Assembly: GCA_003158705.1 (NCBI GenBank)
Contig: PMKX01000153.1
Location: 1-6,660, forward strand
DNA from: Actinomycetota bacterium
GTDB lineage: Bacteria > Actinomycetota > Thermoleophilia > UBA2241
Reading direction: 5' to 3'
DNA length: 6,660 bases
Shown: piece by piece, positions 1-6,396 of the stretch
How positions within the stretch are numbered: the stretch's first letter is position 1
Layout: each line of letters opens with the position of its first letter
The notes under the pieces: generated by a model
Told to the model about the DNA's origin: nothing
Database searches by the model: none
What the model saw: the letters and a program-made list of their open reading frames with translations, nothing else
Program-made: the position numbers and the translations under genes

Positions 1-417
1 CGCGAGGACAAGCGCTACCTGTTCGACGCCGTCGATTGCCTCGACGAGCTGCTTCCGGTGGTGCACGGCTTGGTCGGCGGCCTCGAGTTCGACGTGGCGC
101 GCATGTCGGCTGCTTGCGACGGCTTTCTGCAAGCGACCGACGTGGCCGACTACCTGGTCGGCAGGGGGCTGACGTTTCGCGAGGCCCACCACTTCACGGG
201 CACGCTCGTGCGCACCTGTCTCGAGCGTGACATCGATCTCAGCGAAGTGTCGCTCGACGACCTGCATGCTCTTTCGCCGGCCTTCGACGAGGGCTACTTC
301 GAGCTGCTTGCGCCGGCGCCGTCACTGGCGCGCAAGCTCTCGCACGGCGGCTCGGCGCCGGCGCGCGTACACGAACAGCTGACTGAGGCGCGACGGTACC
401 TGCACGAGAAGCGCTGA
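1..417 (+). CDS. argH: Argininosuccinate lyase, C-terminal part (5' end outside window)
   Basis: The frame is open from the first base and gives 138 residues before TGA at 415-417. Argininosuccinate lyase splits argininosuccinate into arginine and fumarate, the last step of arginine synthesis, in the cytosol. The fragment opens with REDKRYLFDAVD, matching the 'QEDK..LFDA' segment found about 320 residues into the ~460-residue family. It continues with ATDVADYLVGRGLTFREAHHFTG (here split: ATDVADYLV, then FREAHHFTG), the usual C-terminal helical region, and ends with a GGSAPARVHEQL-like tail typical of ArgH. The fumarase/aspartase-superfamily signature loop (GSSxMPxKxN) and the rest of the active site lie upstream of the window and cannot be checked. 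No truncation or frameshift is visible in this part. The next gene starts 57 bp downstream and appears to have its own promoter, so argH probably ends its transcription unit here or reads through weakly. Confidence 0.93.
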   Translation, partial: REDKRYLFDAVDCLDELLPVVHGLVGGLEFDVARMSAACDGFLQATDVADYLVGRGLTFREAHHFTGTLVRTCLERDIDLSEVSLDDLHALSPAFDEGYFELLAPAPSLARKLSHGGSAPARVHEQLTEARRYLHEKR

Positions 418-462
418 AGCACCAGCGTCGGCGTCTCTCTGCGGACGGTGCCAGCTCTTCGA

Positions 463-474
463 TAGAATCTCGGG
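463..474 (+). promoter_or_regulatory. Leaderless promoter -10 for mpg
   Basis: TAGAAT at 463-468 fits the actinobacterial -10 pattern TANNNT and is followed by only 6 nt before the ATG at 475. Initiation about 7 nt after the -10 would place the first transcribed base at or next to the A of the ATG, giving a leaderless mRNA. No Shine-Dalgarno sequence precedes the ATG, which agrees with this. I see no convincing -35 hexamer, which is common for this promoter class. Confidence 0.55.
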
Positions 475-1080
475 ATGGCGCCCCTACCTGCGATGTTCTA
501 CGATCGCCCCGTGCTCGAGGTCGCCCGCGACCTGATCGGTTGCACGTTTCTCTTCCGTGGTATGGGCGGCCGCATCGTCGAGACCGAAGCGTATGCTCAC
601 GACGACCCTTGCTGTCACGGCTTTCGTGGACGCACTGCGCGCAACGCCGTCATGTTCGGGCCGCCCGGCTACCTCTACGTGTACTTCACCTACGGCATGC
701 ACTTCTGCGTCAACCTCGTCTGCGAGGGGGAGGGCATAGCTGCGGCCGTGCTCCTGCGGGCGCTCGAGCCGCAGGCCGGTGTCGAGCAGATGATTCAGCG
801 TCGCGGCATCGCGGACCCGAAGCTGCTCTGCAGCGGGCCGGCGCGGCTCACGCAGGCACTGGCCATCGGCCGCGCCGAGAATGGCCTGCCGGCCTGGCGT
901 GAGCCCGCCGTCGTTCTGCCGCGCTCAGGCGGCGACGGGTCGCCAGCCTCGTGGTCGCGCGCCGCGCCGCGCCTGGCCGTGACGCCGCGTGTGGGCGTGG
1001 GCGACGACCCGTCGCCTTGGCGCTTCGTCGACGCCGACAGCGCGCTGCTCTCCCGCCGCTTGCCGCAGCCGGCGCGCTAG
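475..1080 (+). CDS. mpg: 3-methyladenine / alkyladenine DNA glycosylase (AAG/MPG family)
   Basis: Monofunctional base-excision repair glycosylase that flips out and removes alkylated or deaminated purines (3-methyladenine, hypoxanthine). The protein has 201 residues, normal for bacterial members. Aligned by eye to human AAG, the key residues are present: E38 (catalytic Glu125) and Y40 (Tyr127) in VETEAY, H48 (His136), Y70 (Tyr159) and the intercalating Y73 (Tyr162) in YVYFTYG, N80 (Asn169) and R95 (Arg182) in LLRALEP. FGPPG (61-65), CSGPARLTQALAI (119-131) and PRVGVG...PWRF (171-184) are further family blocks, so the protein looks intact and active. The ATG at 475 is chosen because a TAGAAT -10 ends 6 nt before it; an internal ATG at 493 would remove part of the N-terminal segment before FYDRPVLEVARDLIG. 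The gene lies between argH and the NIF3 gene. In mycobacteria mpg sits directly next to tyrS; here two genes separate them. Confidence 0.95.
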   Translation: MAPLPAMFYDRPVLEVARDLIGCTFLFRGMGGRIVETEAYAHDDPCCHGFRGRTARNAVMFGPPGYLYVYFTYGMHFCVNLVCEGEGIAAAVLLRALEPQAGVEQMIQRRGIADPKLLCSGPARLTQALAIGRAENGLPAWREPAVVLPRSGGDGSPASWSRAAPRLAVTPRVGVGDDPSPWRFVDADSALLSRRLPQPAR

Positions 1081-1219
1081 ACTCATCCGGCGGGCGAGAC
1101 CGACCCTCGTGTTCCACCACGGGCGTGCGCCGCCGTTGCCGATGATAGAGAATACGGGCCTCATAGGATGATGGCCGGTTGGCGTTGCGTTCCCACCGCG
1201 TCCGGCGGACAAGAGAGGG

Positions 1220-1230
1220 AAAGGACTTCC
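1220..1230 (+). promoter_or_regulatory. Ribosome binding site deciding the GTG start of the NIF3-family gene
   Basis: The purine-rich run ending AAAGGA at 1220-1225 lies 5 nt before GTG at 1231, a good Shine-Dalgarno spacing. The in-frame upstream ATG codons at 1168 and 1171 have no such site, and the 21 residues they would add (rich in Arg, Gly and Ser) do not resemble the family. This favours GTG 1231 as the start. Confidence 0.75.
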
Positions 1231-2229
1231 GTGAAGCTACGCGAGATGTACGAGACGGCCGTGCAGATGGGCATGGCGGCCGACCCGCGAGGGCGCGACG
1301 GCGTCGACCAGTACCTGAGACTCATCAAGCGTCGCTTCGAGCGTCTGCCTGACTACCTCAAGGAGGTGTTCGACCAGGAGGATCTCACTAACCCGTACGT
1401 CGACACGCGCATCTACGTCGGCGAACCGGACACTGAAGTGGGCGTTCTTCTCGCCGGCATCGACATGAACGTCGGTGAAGTGCTGCTCGCCGACCGTCTG
1501 TGCGACAAGGGACAGCGGGTGGACGCCATCTACACGCACCACCCTGAGGGTTGGGGGCTCACCAAGCTCGACCGCGTGATGGAGATGCAGGCTGATATAT
1601 GGGCGGCCCTCGGCGTACCCATCAACACGGGCGAGATGCTTCTCGACGAGCGGCGGACGCAGATCAAGCGCCGCCTGATGCCGGGCAACGCCGACCAAGC
1701 CGTCGACGCGGCGCGGCTTCTCGGCATCCCTTTCTTCTCAGCTCACACACCCACAGACAACTTGGTCACCGACTATCTCACGCGCTTCTTCGAGGAGCGC
1801 AAGCCGCTGCTCGTCGAGGACGTTCGCCAGCAGCTCTTTGAGATCCCCGAGTATCACCTTGCGGCGCGCAAGGGCGCCGGTCCGTACATCTCCGACGACG
1901 TGGCCGGCAAGCGCGCCGGCGTCATCTGGGTCGACATGACGGGCGGCACCGAAGGCCCCGTCAAGATCATGGAGAAGCTCGCCGATCGTGGCGTGGGCAC
2001 CATCGTGGGCATGCACATGGGGCCCGAGTTGCGGAGCGCGGCCGAGGAGCACAACATCCACGTCGTCGTGGCCGGCCACATGTCTAGCGACTCTCTGGGC
2101 ATCAACCTCTACCTCGATGCCCTGGAGAGGAACGGGGTCGAGGTCATTCCCACATCGGGACTCATCCGCGTGCGTCGTGACGAAGGTGGCGCCGTCACGT
2201 CCACCGGACCGGGCACGCTGCCGCAGTAG
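1231..2229 (+). CDS. NIF3-family (Nif3-like dinuclear metal centre) protein, long form
   Basis: Protein of 332 residues from GTG 1231 to TAG 2229, starting MKLREMYETAVQMGMAADPRG. Metal-binding features of the NIF3/YbgI family are visible: THHPEG with H103-H104, HTPTDN with H172 and D176, and a C-terminal AGHMSSDSLG with H283 and D287, where classic members usually have His and Glu. The segment VDMTGGTEGPVKIMEKLADRGVGTIVGMHMG (about 234-264; only MTGGTEG and GTIVGMH are diagnostic) matches the insert-containing subgroup I remember from Thermotogae, Synergistetes-like and deep actinobacterial genomes, annotated only as 'NGG1p interacting factor NIF3'. An extra N-terminal helical section (1-68) precedes the first core strand (VGVLLAGID). 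The fold is a dinuclear metal site in an oligomeric toroid. The true reaction is unsettled; hydrolase or nucleotide-cyclohydrolase-like activities have been suggested for relatives. It is probably cytosolic, with no signal or membrane segment. The U32 gene follows 32 nt later, so the two are likely one operon. Confidence 0.85.
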   Translation: MKLREMYETAVQMGMAADPRGRDGVDQYLRLIKRRFERLPDYLKEVFDQEDLTNPYVDTRIYVGEPDTEVGVLLAGIDMNVGEVLLADRLCDKGQRVDAIYTHHPEGWGLTKLDRVMEMQADIWAALGVPINTGEMLLDERRTQIKRRLMPGNADQAVDAARLLGIPFFSAHTPTDNLVTDYLTRFFEERKPLLVEDVRQQLFEIPEYHLAARKGAGPYISDDVAGKRAGVIWVDMTGGTEGPVKIMEKLADRGVGTIVGMHMGPELRSAAEEHNIHVVVAGHMSSDSLGINLYLDALERNGVEVIPTSGLIRVRRDEGGAVTSTGPGTLPQ

Positions 2230-2261
2230 CGGTCGCGGAGACGGCATGGCGGCCTACAGGC

Positions 2262-4724
2262 GTGCCTAGCGCGGCCGACAAGCTCGTCAGCCGGCAGCCG
2301 GAGTTGGTGGCGCCGGCGGGCGACGAGGCCGCTCTGCGAGCGGCCCTCAGCGCCGGCGCTGACGCCGTCTACCTGGGCCTCGACCGCTGGAGTGCGCGTG
2401 CCTTCGCGGGCAACTTCACGGTACGCGACGTCGTCGCGGCCATCGATCGCGCTCATCTCTTCGGCGCCCGCGCTCACCTGGCGCTCAACACACTGCTGAA
2501 GCAGGAGGAGCTGCAGCCGGCTCTGGAGGCGCTGCAGGCGCCCTACGAGGCCGGCCTCGACGCGCTCATCGTCGCCGACCTGGGCTTCGCGGCCCTGGTG
2601 CGCGAGCGCTTCCCGGAGCTCGAGCTGCACGCCAGCACGCAGCTCAACACCCACTCGGTCAGCCAGATCGATCTCCTCGCTCGCTGGGGTCTGCAGCGGG
2701 CCATCGTGGCCCGCGAGTTGAGCCTCGAAGAGATCACGGCTCTGGCCGGCAAAGGCCTGGGGCTCGAGGCCTTCGTGCACGGCGCCCTGTGCTACGGCTA
2801 CTCAGGGCTCTGCCTGTTCTCGAGCATGGTCGGTGGGCGCAGTGGCAACCGCGGTCGCTGCAGCCAGGCTTGTCGCATGCGCTACCGCCTACTGCGCGAC
2901 GCCAGCGGCACCGAGCCGGAACGCGTCCTGTCCACGGCCGACCTGGCGGCCATTGGCGCTCTGCCTGCTCTTCTGGGCGCCGGGGTGCAGGCCTTCAAGA
3001 TCGAGGGCCGCATGAAGGACGCTCGTTACGTGGCGGTGGTGACCGCCGTATACCGCGAGGCTCTCGATGCTGCACTGGCCGATCCAGAGGGCTACGTGGT
3101 GCAGCCCGACTGGTGGCGGCGTCTCGAGCAGAGCTTCTCGCGCGGCTTCACCACGGCCCACCTCGACGCTCTGCACAGCCGTGTGCGTAGCGGCGGCCGC
3201 GGCGGTCATCGCGGTGTGGCGATCGGCCGTGTCGAGTCCGTTGACGACAGCAGCGGACTCGTGACCGTGAAGCTCAGCCGGCCGGTGAGTGTGGGCGACG
3301 TCGTCTGCTTGTATACGCCCTGGGGGCAAAGCGAGCCGATCCGTGTGCCGGAGCTCCCGCCCCGCGGTGAGGGCTTGACCCAGGACGGGCAGCGCCTTGT
3401 GCTTCGCCTGCGCGAGCGAGCGGCCGTCAAGGACCGCCTGTTCCGTCTGTCGGCCGCCGAGGCCGACTCGTTCGCCCAGGATCTGATAGCGAGCCGCTCG
3501 GTCTTGCGTCCCGTACGGCTTCACGCGATCCTTGAGGGCCGCATCGGCGGTCCCGCCCTTCTGCGGCTGACTGTCATCGACCGAGAGTCTGACGAGTCGT
3601 CCCCGCGCGTGAGCGTGGAGAGCCAGGCGCTGTTGCAGCCGGCCCAGACAGCCGCGCTGGACGAGGTCAAGGCGCGGGCCGCTCTCGGCGCCTTCGGCGG
3701 CACTCCCTACTCGCTGGATTCGCTGGACTATCAGGTCGAGTCCGGTGCGTTCCTGCCTGTGGCGGGTCTCAAGGATCTTCGACGCCGCGCCGTCGCCGAG
3801 CTCGACGGTCTGCGGTCGGCGGCTTGGCGGCGCGCGTCCTCTGCCGCCCGCCCGCTCGTCGCGCTGGAAGCCGTCTCCTTACCTCACAGAGCCGCTGATT
3901 CGCCGCTGCCGTCACTGTCGACGCGACCCCATGCGGAGGCGCACGTACCGGTCGTGCTTCGTCTCCGCCTCGACGAGGAGCCGATCGTGGCTCCCGGTGT
4001 CGCTGTGCTCTGTCTCGATCTCAGCGGCCATGAATCGCCGGCGCTGGTGGCTGCTCGCATCGGCGAGTTGAGTAGCTCTCGCTTGCCGGTGCGTTGCCGG
4101 CCTCCGGAAGTGCTATTCGACGCGGACCACGGGTGGTGGCGGGCTGTGGCCGGCCTGCCTTGGCAGGCCGTGTACGCCCGCCACGCGGCGCACCTCCAAG
4201 CTGGCGCGCCGGCTATCCTCGAGTACCCTCTACAGGGCCTGAACGCCGAGTTGGCGCGGCGTCTGCGGCCTGCGGCCGTGGTCGCCAGTCCCGAGGCGTC
4301 CCGGGACGAGATCGCCGAGCTGGCGGCGGTCCTGGGTGACGAGCAGCCTGCGATGGTGGTCGAGGCGCTGGCCTTTGGCCGCCAGCAAGTGCTGGTCACC
4401 CGCGATCAGCTGGGCCTGGCGGAGGGCTTGCTTGGCACCGAGGCCGAGAGCGTCGCGGAGCTGACTCTCGTCGACGGCAAGGAGTATGCGTTCCCGGTGA
4501 GCACTACGACAGCCGGGACGCGCATCTTCAACGCCCGTCTCACCAACTGCGCGCCGTTTTTGGCTGAGCTGGAGGAAGCGGGCGTGGCCGCAGCGGTGGT
4601 CGTGCAGGCGGACATGTTGCCTGCGGAGCGGCGCGCATTCGAGGCCGGCGGCATCATCGCTCTGGGCCGCTTCGCCACGCGCGAGCGCTCGACCAGCGGG
4701 CACCTCTTCCGCGGCGTCCTCTAG
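2262..4724 (+). CDS. U32-family protein with DUF3656-like region (RlhA/TrhP-type, 'peptidase U32')
   Basis: An intact 820-residue protein. The N-terminal TIM-barrel-like half opens with QPELVAPAGD (12-21), ADAVYLGL (33-40) and STQLNTHS (125-132). It carries the U32 signature EAFVHGALCYGYSGLCLFS (169-187), which departs from the PROSITE pattern as I recall it at one place (Phe186 for an aliphatic residue). GGRSGNRGRCSQAC (191-204) follows. Cys177, Cys184, Cys200 and Cys204 are the four conserved cysteines thought to hold a metal or Fe-S centre. KIEGRMK (246-252) and HRGVAIGRV (316-324) complete this half. A DUF3656-like part spans about 400-520 (GTPYSLDSLDY, AFLPVAGLKDLRRRA). The C-terminal half (about 565-820) has EYPLQGLN, DGKEYAFPV, IFNARL and ends SGHLFRGVL, as in long U32 proteins. 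Characterised relatives RlhA (23S rRNA C2501) and TrhP (tRNA U34) are RNA hydroxylases, so RNA modification is likelier than proteolysis; the exact target is unknown. GTG 2262 is chosen although its ribosome site is weak; GTG 2308 is an alternative but would begin inside the first core strand. Confidence 0.88.
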   Translation: MPSAADKLVSRQPELVAPAGDEAALRAALSAGADAVYLGLDRWSARAFAGNFTVRDVVAAIDRAHLFGARAHLALNTLLKQEELQPALEALQAPYEAGLDALIVADLGFAALVRERFPELELHASTQLNTHSVSQIDLLARWGLQRAIVARELSLEEITALAGKGLGLEAFVHGALCYGYSGLCLFSSMVGGRSGNRGRCSQACRMRYRLLRDASGTEPERVLSTADLAAIGALPALLGAGVQAFKIEGRMKDARYVAVVTAVYREALDAALADPEGYVVQPDWWRRLEQSFSRGFTTAHLDALHSRVRSGGRGGHRGVAIGRVESVDDSSGLVTVKLSRPVSVGDVVCLYTPWGQSEPIRVPELPPRGEGLTQDGQRLVLRLRERAAVKDRLFRLSAAEADSFAQDLIASRSVLRPVRLHAILEGRIGGPALLRLTVIDRESDESSPRVSVESQALLQPAQTAALDEVKARAALGAFGGTPYSLDSLDYQVESGAFLPVAGLKDLRRRAVAELDGLRSAAWRRASSAARPLVALEAVSLPHRAADSPLPSLSTRPHAEAHVPVVLRLRLDEEPIVAPGVAVLCLDLSGHESPALVAARIGELSSSRLPVRCRPPEVLFDADHGWWRAVAGLPWQAVYARHAAHLQAGAPAILEYPLQGLNAELARRLRPAAVVASPEASRDEIAELAAVLGDEQPAMVVEALAFGRQQVLVTRDQLGLAEGLLGTEAESVAELTLVDGKEYAFPVSTTTAGTRIFNARLTNCAPFLAELEEAGVAAAVVVQADMLPAERRAFEAGGIIALGRFATRERSTSGHLFRGVL

Positions 4725-4807
4725 CTACGGCGTGGGCCGCTGGCTCCGGCCGTGCGCGCGCCGTCCGGCGTGCCTCCGCTTCGCCTGGCCTGTGGCCGTC
4801 CGCGTGG

Positions 4808-4820
4808 TACTATGCGCGAC
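4808..4820 (+). promoter_or_regulatory. Leaderless promoter -10 for tyrS
   Basis: TACTAT at 4808-4813 fits TANNNT and is followed by 7 nt (GCGCGAC) and then ATG at 4821, so transcription would start on or beside the start codon. No Shine-Dalgarno precedes the ATG, and the surrounding 96-bp gap (4725-4820) is otherwise plain GC-rich sequence with no T-box-like elements. No clear -35 is visible. Confidence 0.6.
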
Positions 4821-6050
4821 ATGACCGACCAGCGACTCATCGACGATCTGTGCGTGGGCGCCGTCGAGGTGCTGCCTGAGGGAGCCCTCGGGCAGAAGCT
4901 GGGCGTGGCCGAGCGCGAGCGCCGGCCGCTGCGCATCAAACTCGGGGTCGACCCGACCGCACCCGACTTGCACTTGGGCCACACCGTGGTCCTCAACAAG
5001 CTGCGCCAGTTCCAGGATGCGGGTCACAAGGCTGTCCTCATCATCGGCGACTACACCGCCCGCATCGGCGACCCTTCGGGGCGCTCCAAAGCTCGCCCGC
5101 GGCTTGACCCTGCGGTCATCGATGCCAATGCCAGGACCTATCAGGACCAGGCTTTCCTCATCCTCGACGACGACCCGGCCAAGCTGGAGGTGCGCTACAA
5201 CGGCGAGTGGCTCTCGGCGCTCACCATGGAGCAGGTCTTCGAGCTCATGTCGACCACCACTGTGGCGCGCATCCTTGAGCGCGACGACTTCGCCAAGCGC
5301 TGGCAGGCGCATCAGCCGATCTCGATGCTCGAGATGATGTACCCGCTCGCTCAGGGCTACGATTCGGTGGCCATCCAGGCGGACATCGAGTTGGGAGGCA
5401 CCGACCAGAAGTTCAACCTCTTCGTCGGACGCGACTTGCAGGAGCATTTCGGCCAGCCGTCGCAGGCGATCATGACCCTCGACATCCTGCCCGGCACTGA
5501 CGGTGTCGAGCGCATGAGCAAGTCGACCGGCAACTACATCGGCGTCACCGAGGACCCGCGCGACATGTACGGCAAGGTGATGAGCATCCCGGATGAGACC
5601 ATGATGGCGTACTTCCGTCTGCTCACGGCGCATCATGCCGACGAGCTGACGCGCATCGAGGCTGATCTGGAAGCCGGCACCGTGAGCCCGCGCGACCTCA
5701 AGGCGCGGCTGGCGCGCGAGATCATCGCGCGCTTGCATGGTGCAGACGCGGCGGCGGCAGGTGAGGCGCACTTCGAGCGCGTCTTTCGCCATCGCCAGAC
5801 GGCGGATGATCTGCCTGAGCTTCACCTCGAGCCAGATGACGAGGCGGACGGCCTCGTCTACTTGCCCAAGGTGCTCGAGCGCTGGTTCGGCCTGACTCGA
5901 TCTGAGGCGCGGCGGCGCATCGAGCAAGGAGCTGTTTCGCTGGATGGCGAGCCTGTCACGTCGCTCGCCCTCCCCGCAGATCAGCTCCTCGGCCGCCACA
6001 TCAAGGCCGGCAAGTCGGCCAAGGCCCAGGGTCACGTGCGGCCCAGCTGA
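4821..6050 (+). CDS. tyrS: Tyrosyl-tRNA synthetase
   Basis: Class I aminoacyl-tRNA synthetase that activates tyrosine with ATP and loads it on tRNA-Tyr in the cytosol. The protein has 409 residues from ATG 4821, the normal length. The Rossmann catalytic domain has GVDPTAPDLHLGH (42-54) with the HIGH motif as HLGH (51-54). GDYTARIGDPSGRS (76-89), ELGGTDQKFNL (190-200) and the KMSKS motif as RMSKS (231-235) follow. After the anticodon-binding helical region, an S4 RNA-binding domain closes the protein (about 346-405: LPKVLERWFGLTRSEARRRIEQGAVSLDG, of which SEARRRIEQG is the diagnostic part). The Arg in RMSKS and the HLGH sequence context point to the TyrZ/TyrS2-like branch rather than the E. 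coli TyrS branch; this is my judgement from motifs. ATG 4821 is preferred over ATG 4812 and GTG 4752 because of the leaderless -10 and because the added residues do not look like the family. The rRNA operon promoters begin about 65 bp downstream. Confidence 0.96.
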   Translation: MTDQRLIDDLCVGAVEVLPEGALGQKLGVAERERRPLRIKLGVDPTAPDLHLGHTVVLNKLRQFQDAGHKAVLIIGDYTARIGDPSGRSKARPRLDPAVIDANARTYQDQAFLILDDDPAKLEVRYNGEWLSALTMEQVFELMSTTTVARILERDDFAKRWQAHQPISMLEMMYPLAQGYDSVAIQADIELGGTDQKFNLFVGRDLQEHFGQPSQAIMTLDILPGTDGVERMSKSTGNYIGVTEDPRDMYGKVMSIPDETMMAYFRLLTAHHADELTRIEADLEAGTVSPRDLKARLAREIIARLHGADAAAAGEAHFERVFRHRQTADDLPELHLEPDDEADGLVYLPKVLERWFGLTRSEARRRIEQGAVSLDGEPVTSLALPADQLLGRHIKAGKSAKAQGHVRPS

Positions 6051-6092
6051 GGCGCACCGCCGGCACACTTCAAGTCCGAAGCCCGCGACTAG

Positions 6093-6115
6093 CCTGGCGC
6101 CACGCTCACGCCAGG
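6093..6115. other. Perfect 7-bp inverted repeat between tyrS and rRNA promoter P1
   Basis: CCTGGCG (6093-6099) and CGCCAGG (6109-6115) form a perfect stem with a 9-nt loop. It is 43 bp past the tyrS stop and ends one base before the P1 -35 hexamer. There is no U-tract, so a classical intrinsic terminator is not supported. It could be a U-less terminator or pause hairpin for tyrS, or a protein-binding dyad touching the rRNA promoter. Confidence 0.5.
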
Positions 6116-6116
6116 G

Positions 6117-6144
6117 TTGACACGGCCCCGCCTGCGGGTATACT
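6117..6144 (+). promoter_or_regulatory. rRNA operon promoter P1
   Basis: A consensus -35 TTGACA (6117-6122), a 16-bp spacer and a -10 TATACT (6139-6144). The start would be near 6151. This is much closer to the sigma-70/SigA consensus than anything upstream of the protein genes, as expected for an rRNA promoter. It lacks an A/T-rich UP element; upstream is the GC-rich inverted repeat. Confidence 0.82.
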
Positions 6145-6148
6145 TCGA

Positions 6149-6200
6149 CTCCGCCTTACGAGTCCGCTCACGCTTTCGGGTGTGATGACTGCGGGCGGAG
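6149..6200 (+). other. Long stem-loop at the start of the P1 transcript
   Basis: CTCCGCC (6149-6155) pairs perfectly with GGCGGAG (6194-6200). Inside, AGTC (6161-6164) pairs with GACT (6187-6190), and TCACGC (6168-6173) pairs with GTGTGA (6180-6185, one G·U), closing over a TTTCGG loop. The expected P1 start falls at about 6151, so most of the outer strand would be the very 5' end of the P1 RNA. Confidence 0.55.
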
Positions 6201-6204
6201 ACCG

Positions 6205-6235
6205 TTGACACGGGCCGGACATCCTCAGCTATAAT
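6205..6235 (+). promoter_or_regulatory. rRNA operon promoter P2
   Basis: Perfect consensus hexamers, TTGACA (6205-6210) and TATAAT (6230-6235), separated by 19 bp, two more than the ideal 17. The start would be near 6242. Its -35 sits in GTTGACACGG, the same 10-mer that carries the P1 -35 88 bp upstream. Tandem promoters are normal for rRNA operons. In Actinobacteria such promoters often depend on CarD/RbpA, which help with suboptimal elements such as the long spacer (family knowledge, not seen here). Confidence 0.82.
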
Positions 6236-6396
6236 GTGAGGTCCCTGTCGGGCTCGCTGTGGTGCGTGCACGGAAACCTCTTGTGAATGCCCAGTTGGGG
6301 GCAGTTCGCCTCCAAACGGGTCCGCCCTCACTTTGGGCCACGCGGGGAGCACTTGGCCGCATCGTCGCGGTGGCATCTTGTGCCTACGGGCGCGGG

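Noticed and set aside
1106..1123. Hairpin CTCGTG/CACGGG after mpg as a terminator
   Set aside because: It has only 6 bp including a G·U pair, a 6-nt loop and no U-tract, so it is too weak to call.
1164..1169. TAGGAT as a -10 box for the NIF3 gene
   Set aside because: It fits TANNNT, but TTGCCG at 1136-1141 is 22 bp away and no other -35 is visible. A promoter in 1081-1230 is likely but I cannot place it.
1168..1230. Upstream in-frame ATGs (1168, 1171) as the NIF3 start
   Set aside because: There is no ribosome site, the added residues do not resemble the family, and GTG 1231 has a well-spaced AAAGGA.
1738..2780. Overlapping - strand open frames opposite the NIF3 and U32 genes
   Set aside because: They are shadows of high-GC coding sequence, with no recognisable motifs, and they cross the intergenic gap of two well-supported + strand genes.
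2262..4724. Collagenase/secreted protease reading of the U32 gene
   Set aside because: There is no signal peptide, and the cysteine motif and DUF3656-like part match RNA-hydroxylase members. The 'peptidase' label is historical.
4725..6068. Long open frame on the - strand opposite tyrS (447 codons)
   Set aside because: It mirrors tyrS, whose motifs are unmistakable. Its composition (Arg, Leu, Val, His, Asp rich, no domain) is what an antisense frame of a high-GC gene gives.
6089..6376. 95-codon open frame on the - strand in the rRNA promoter and leader region
   Set aside because: It runs over both rRNA promoters and structured leader, is very Arg-rich and has no domain.
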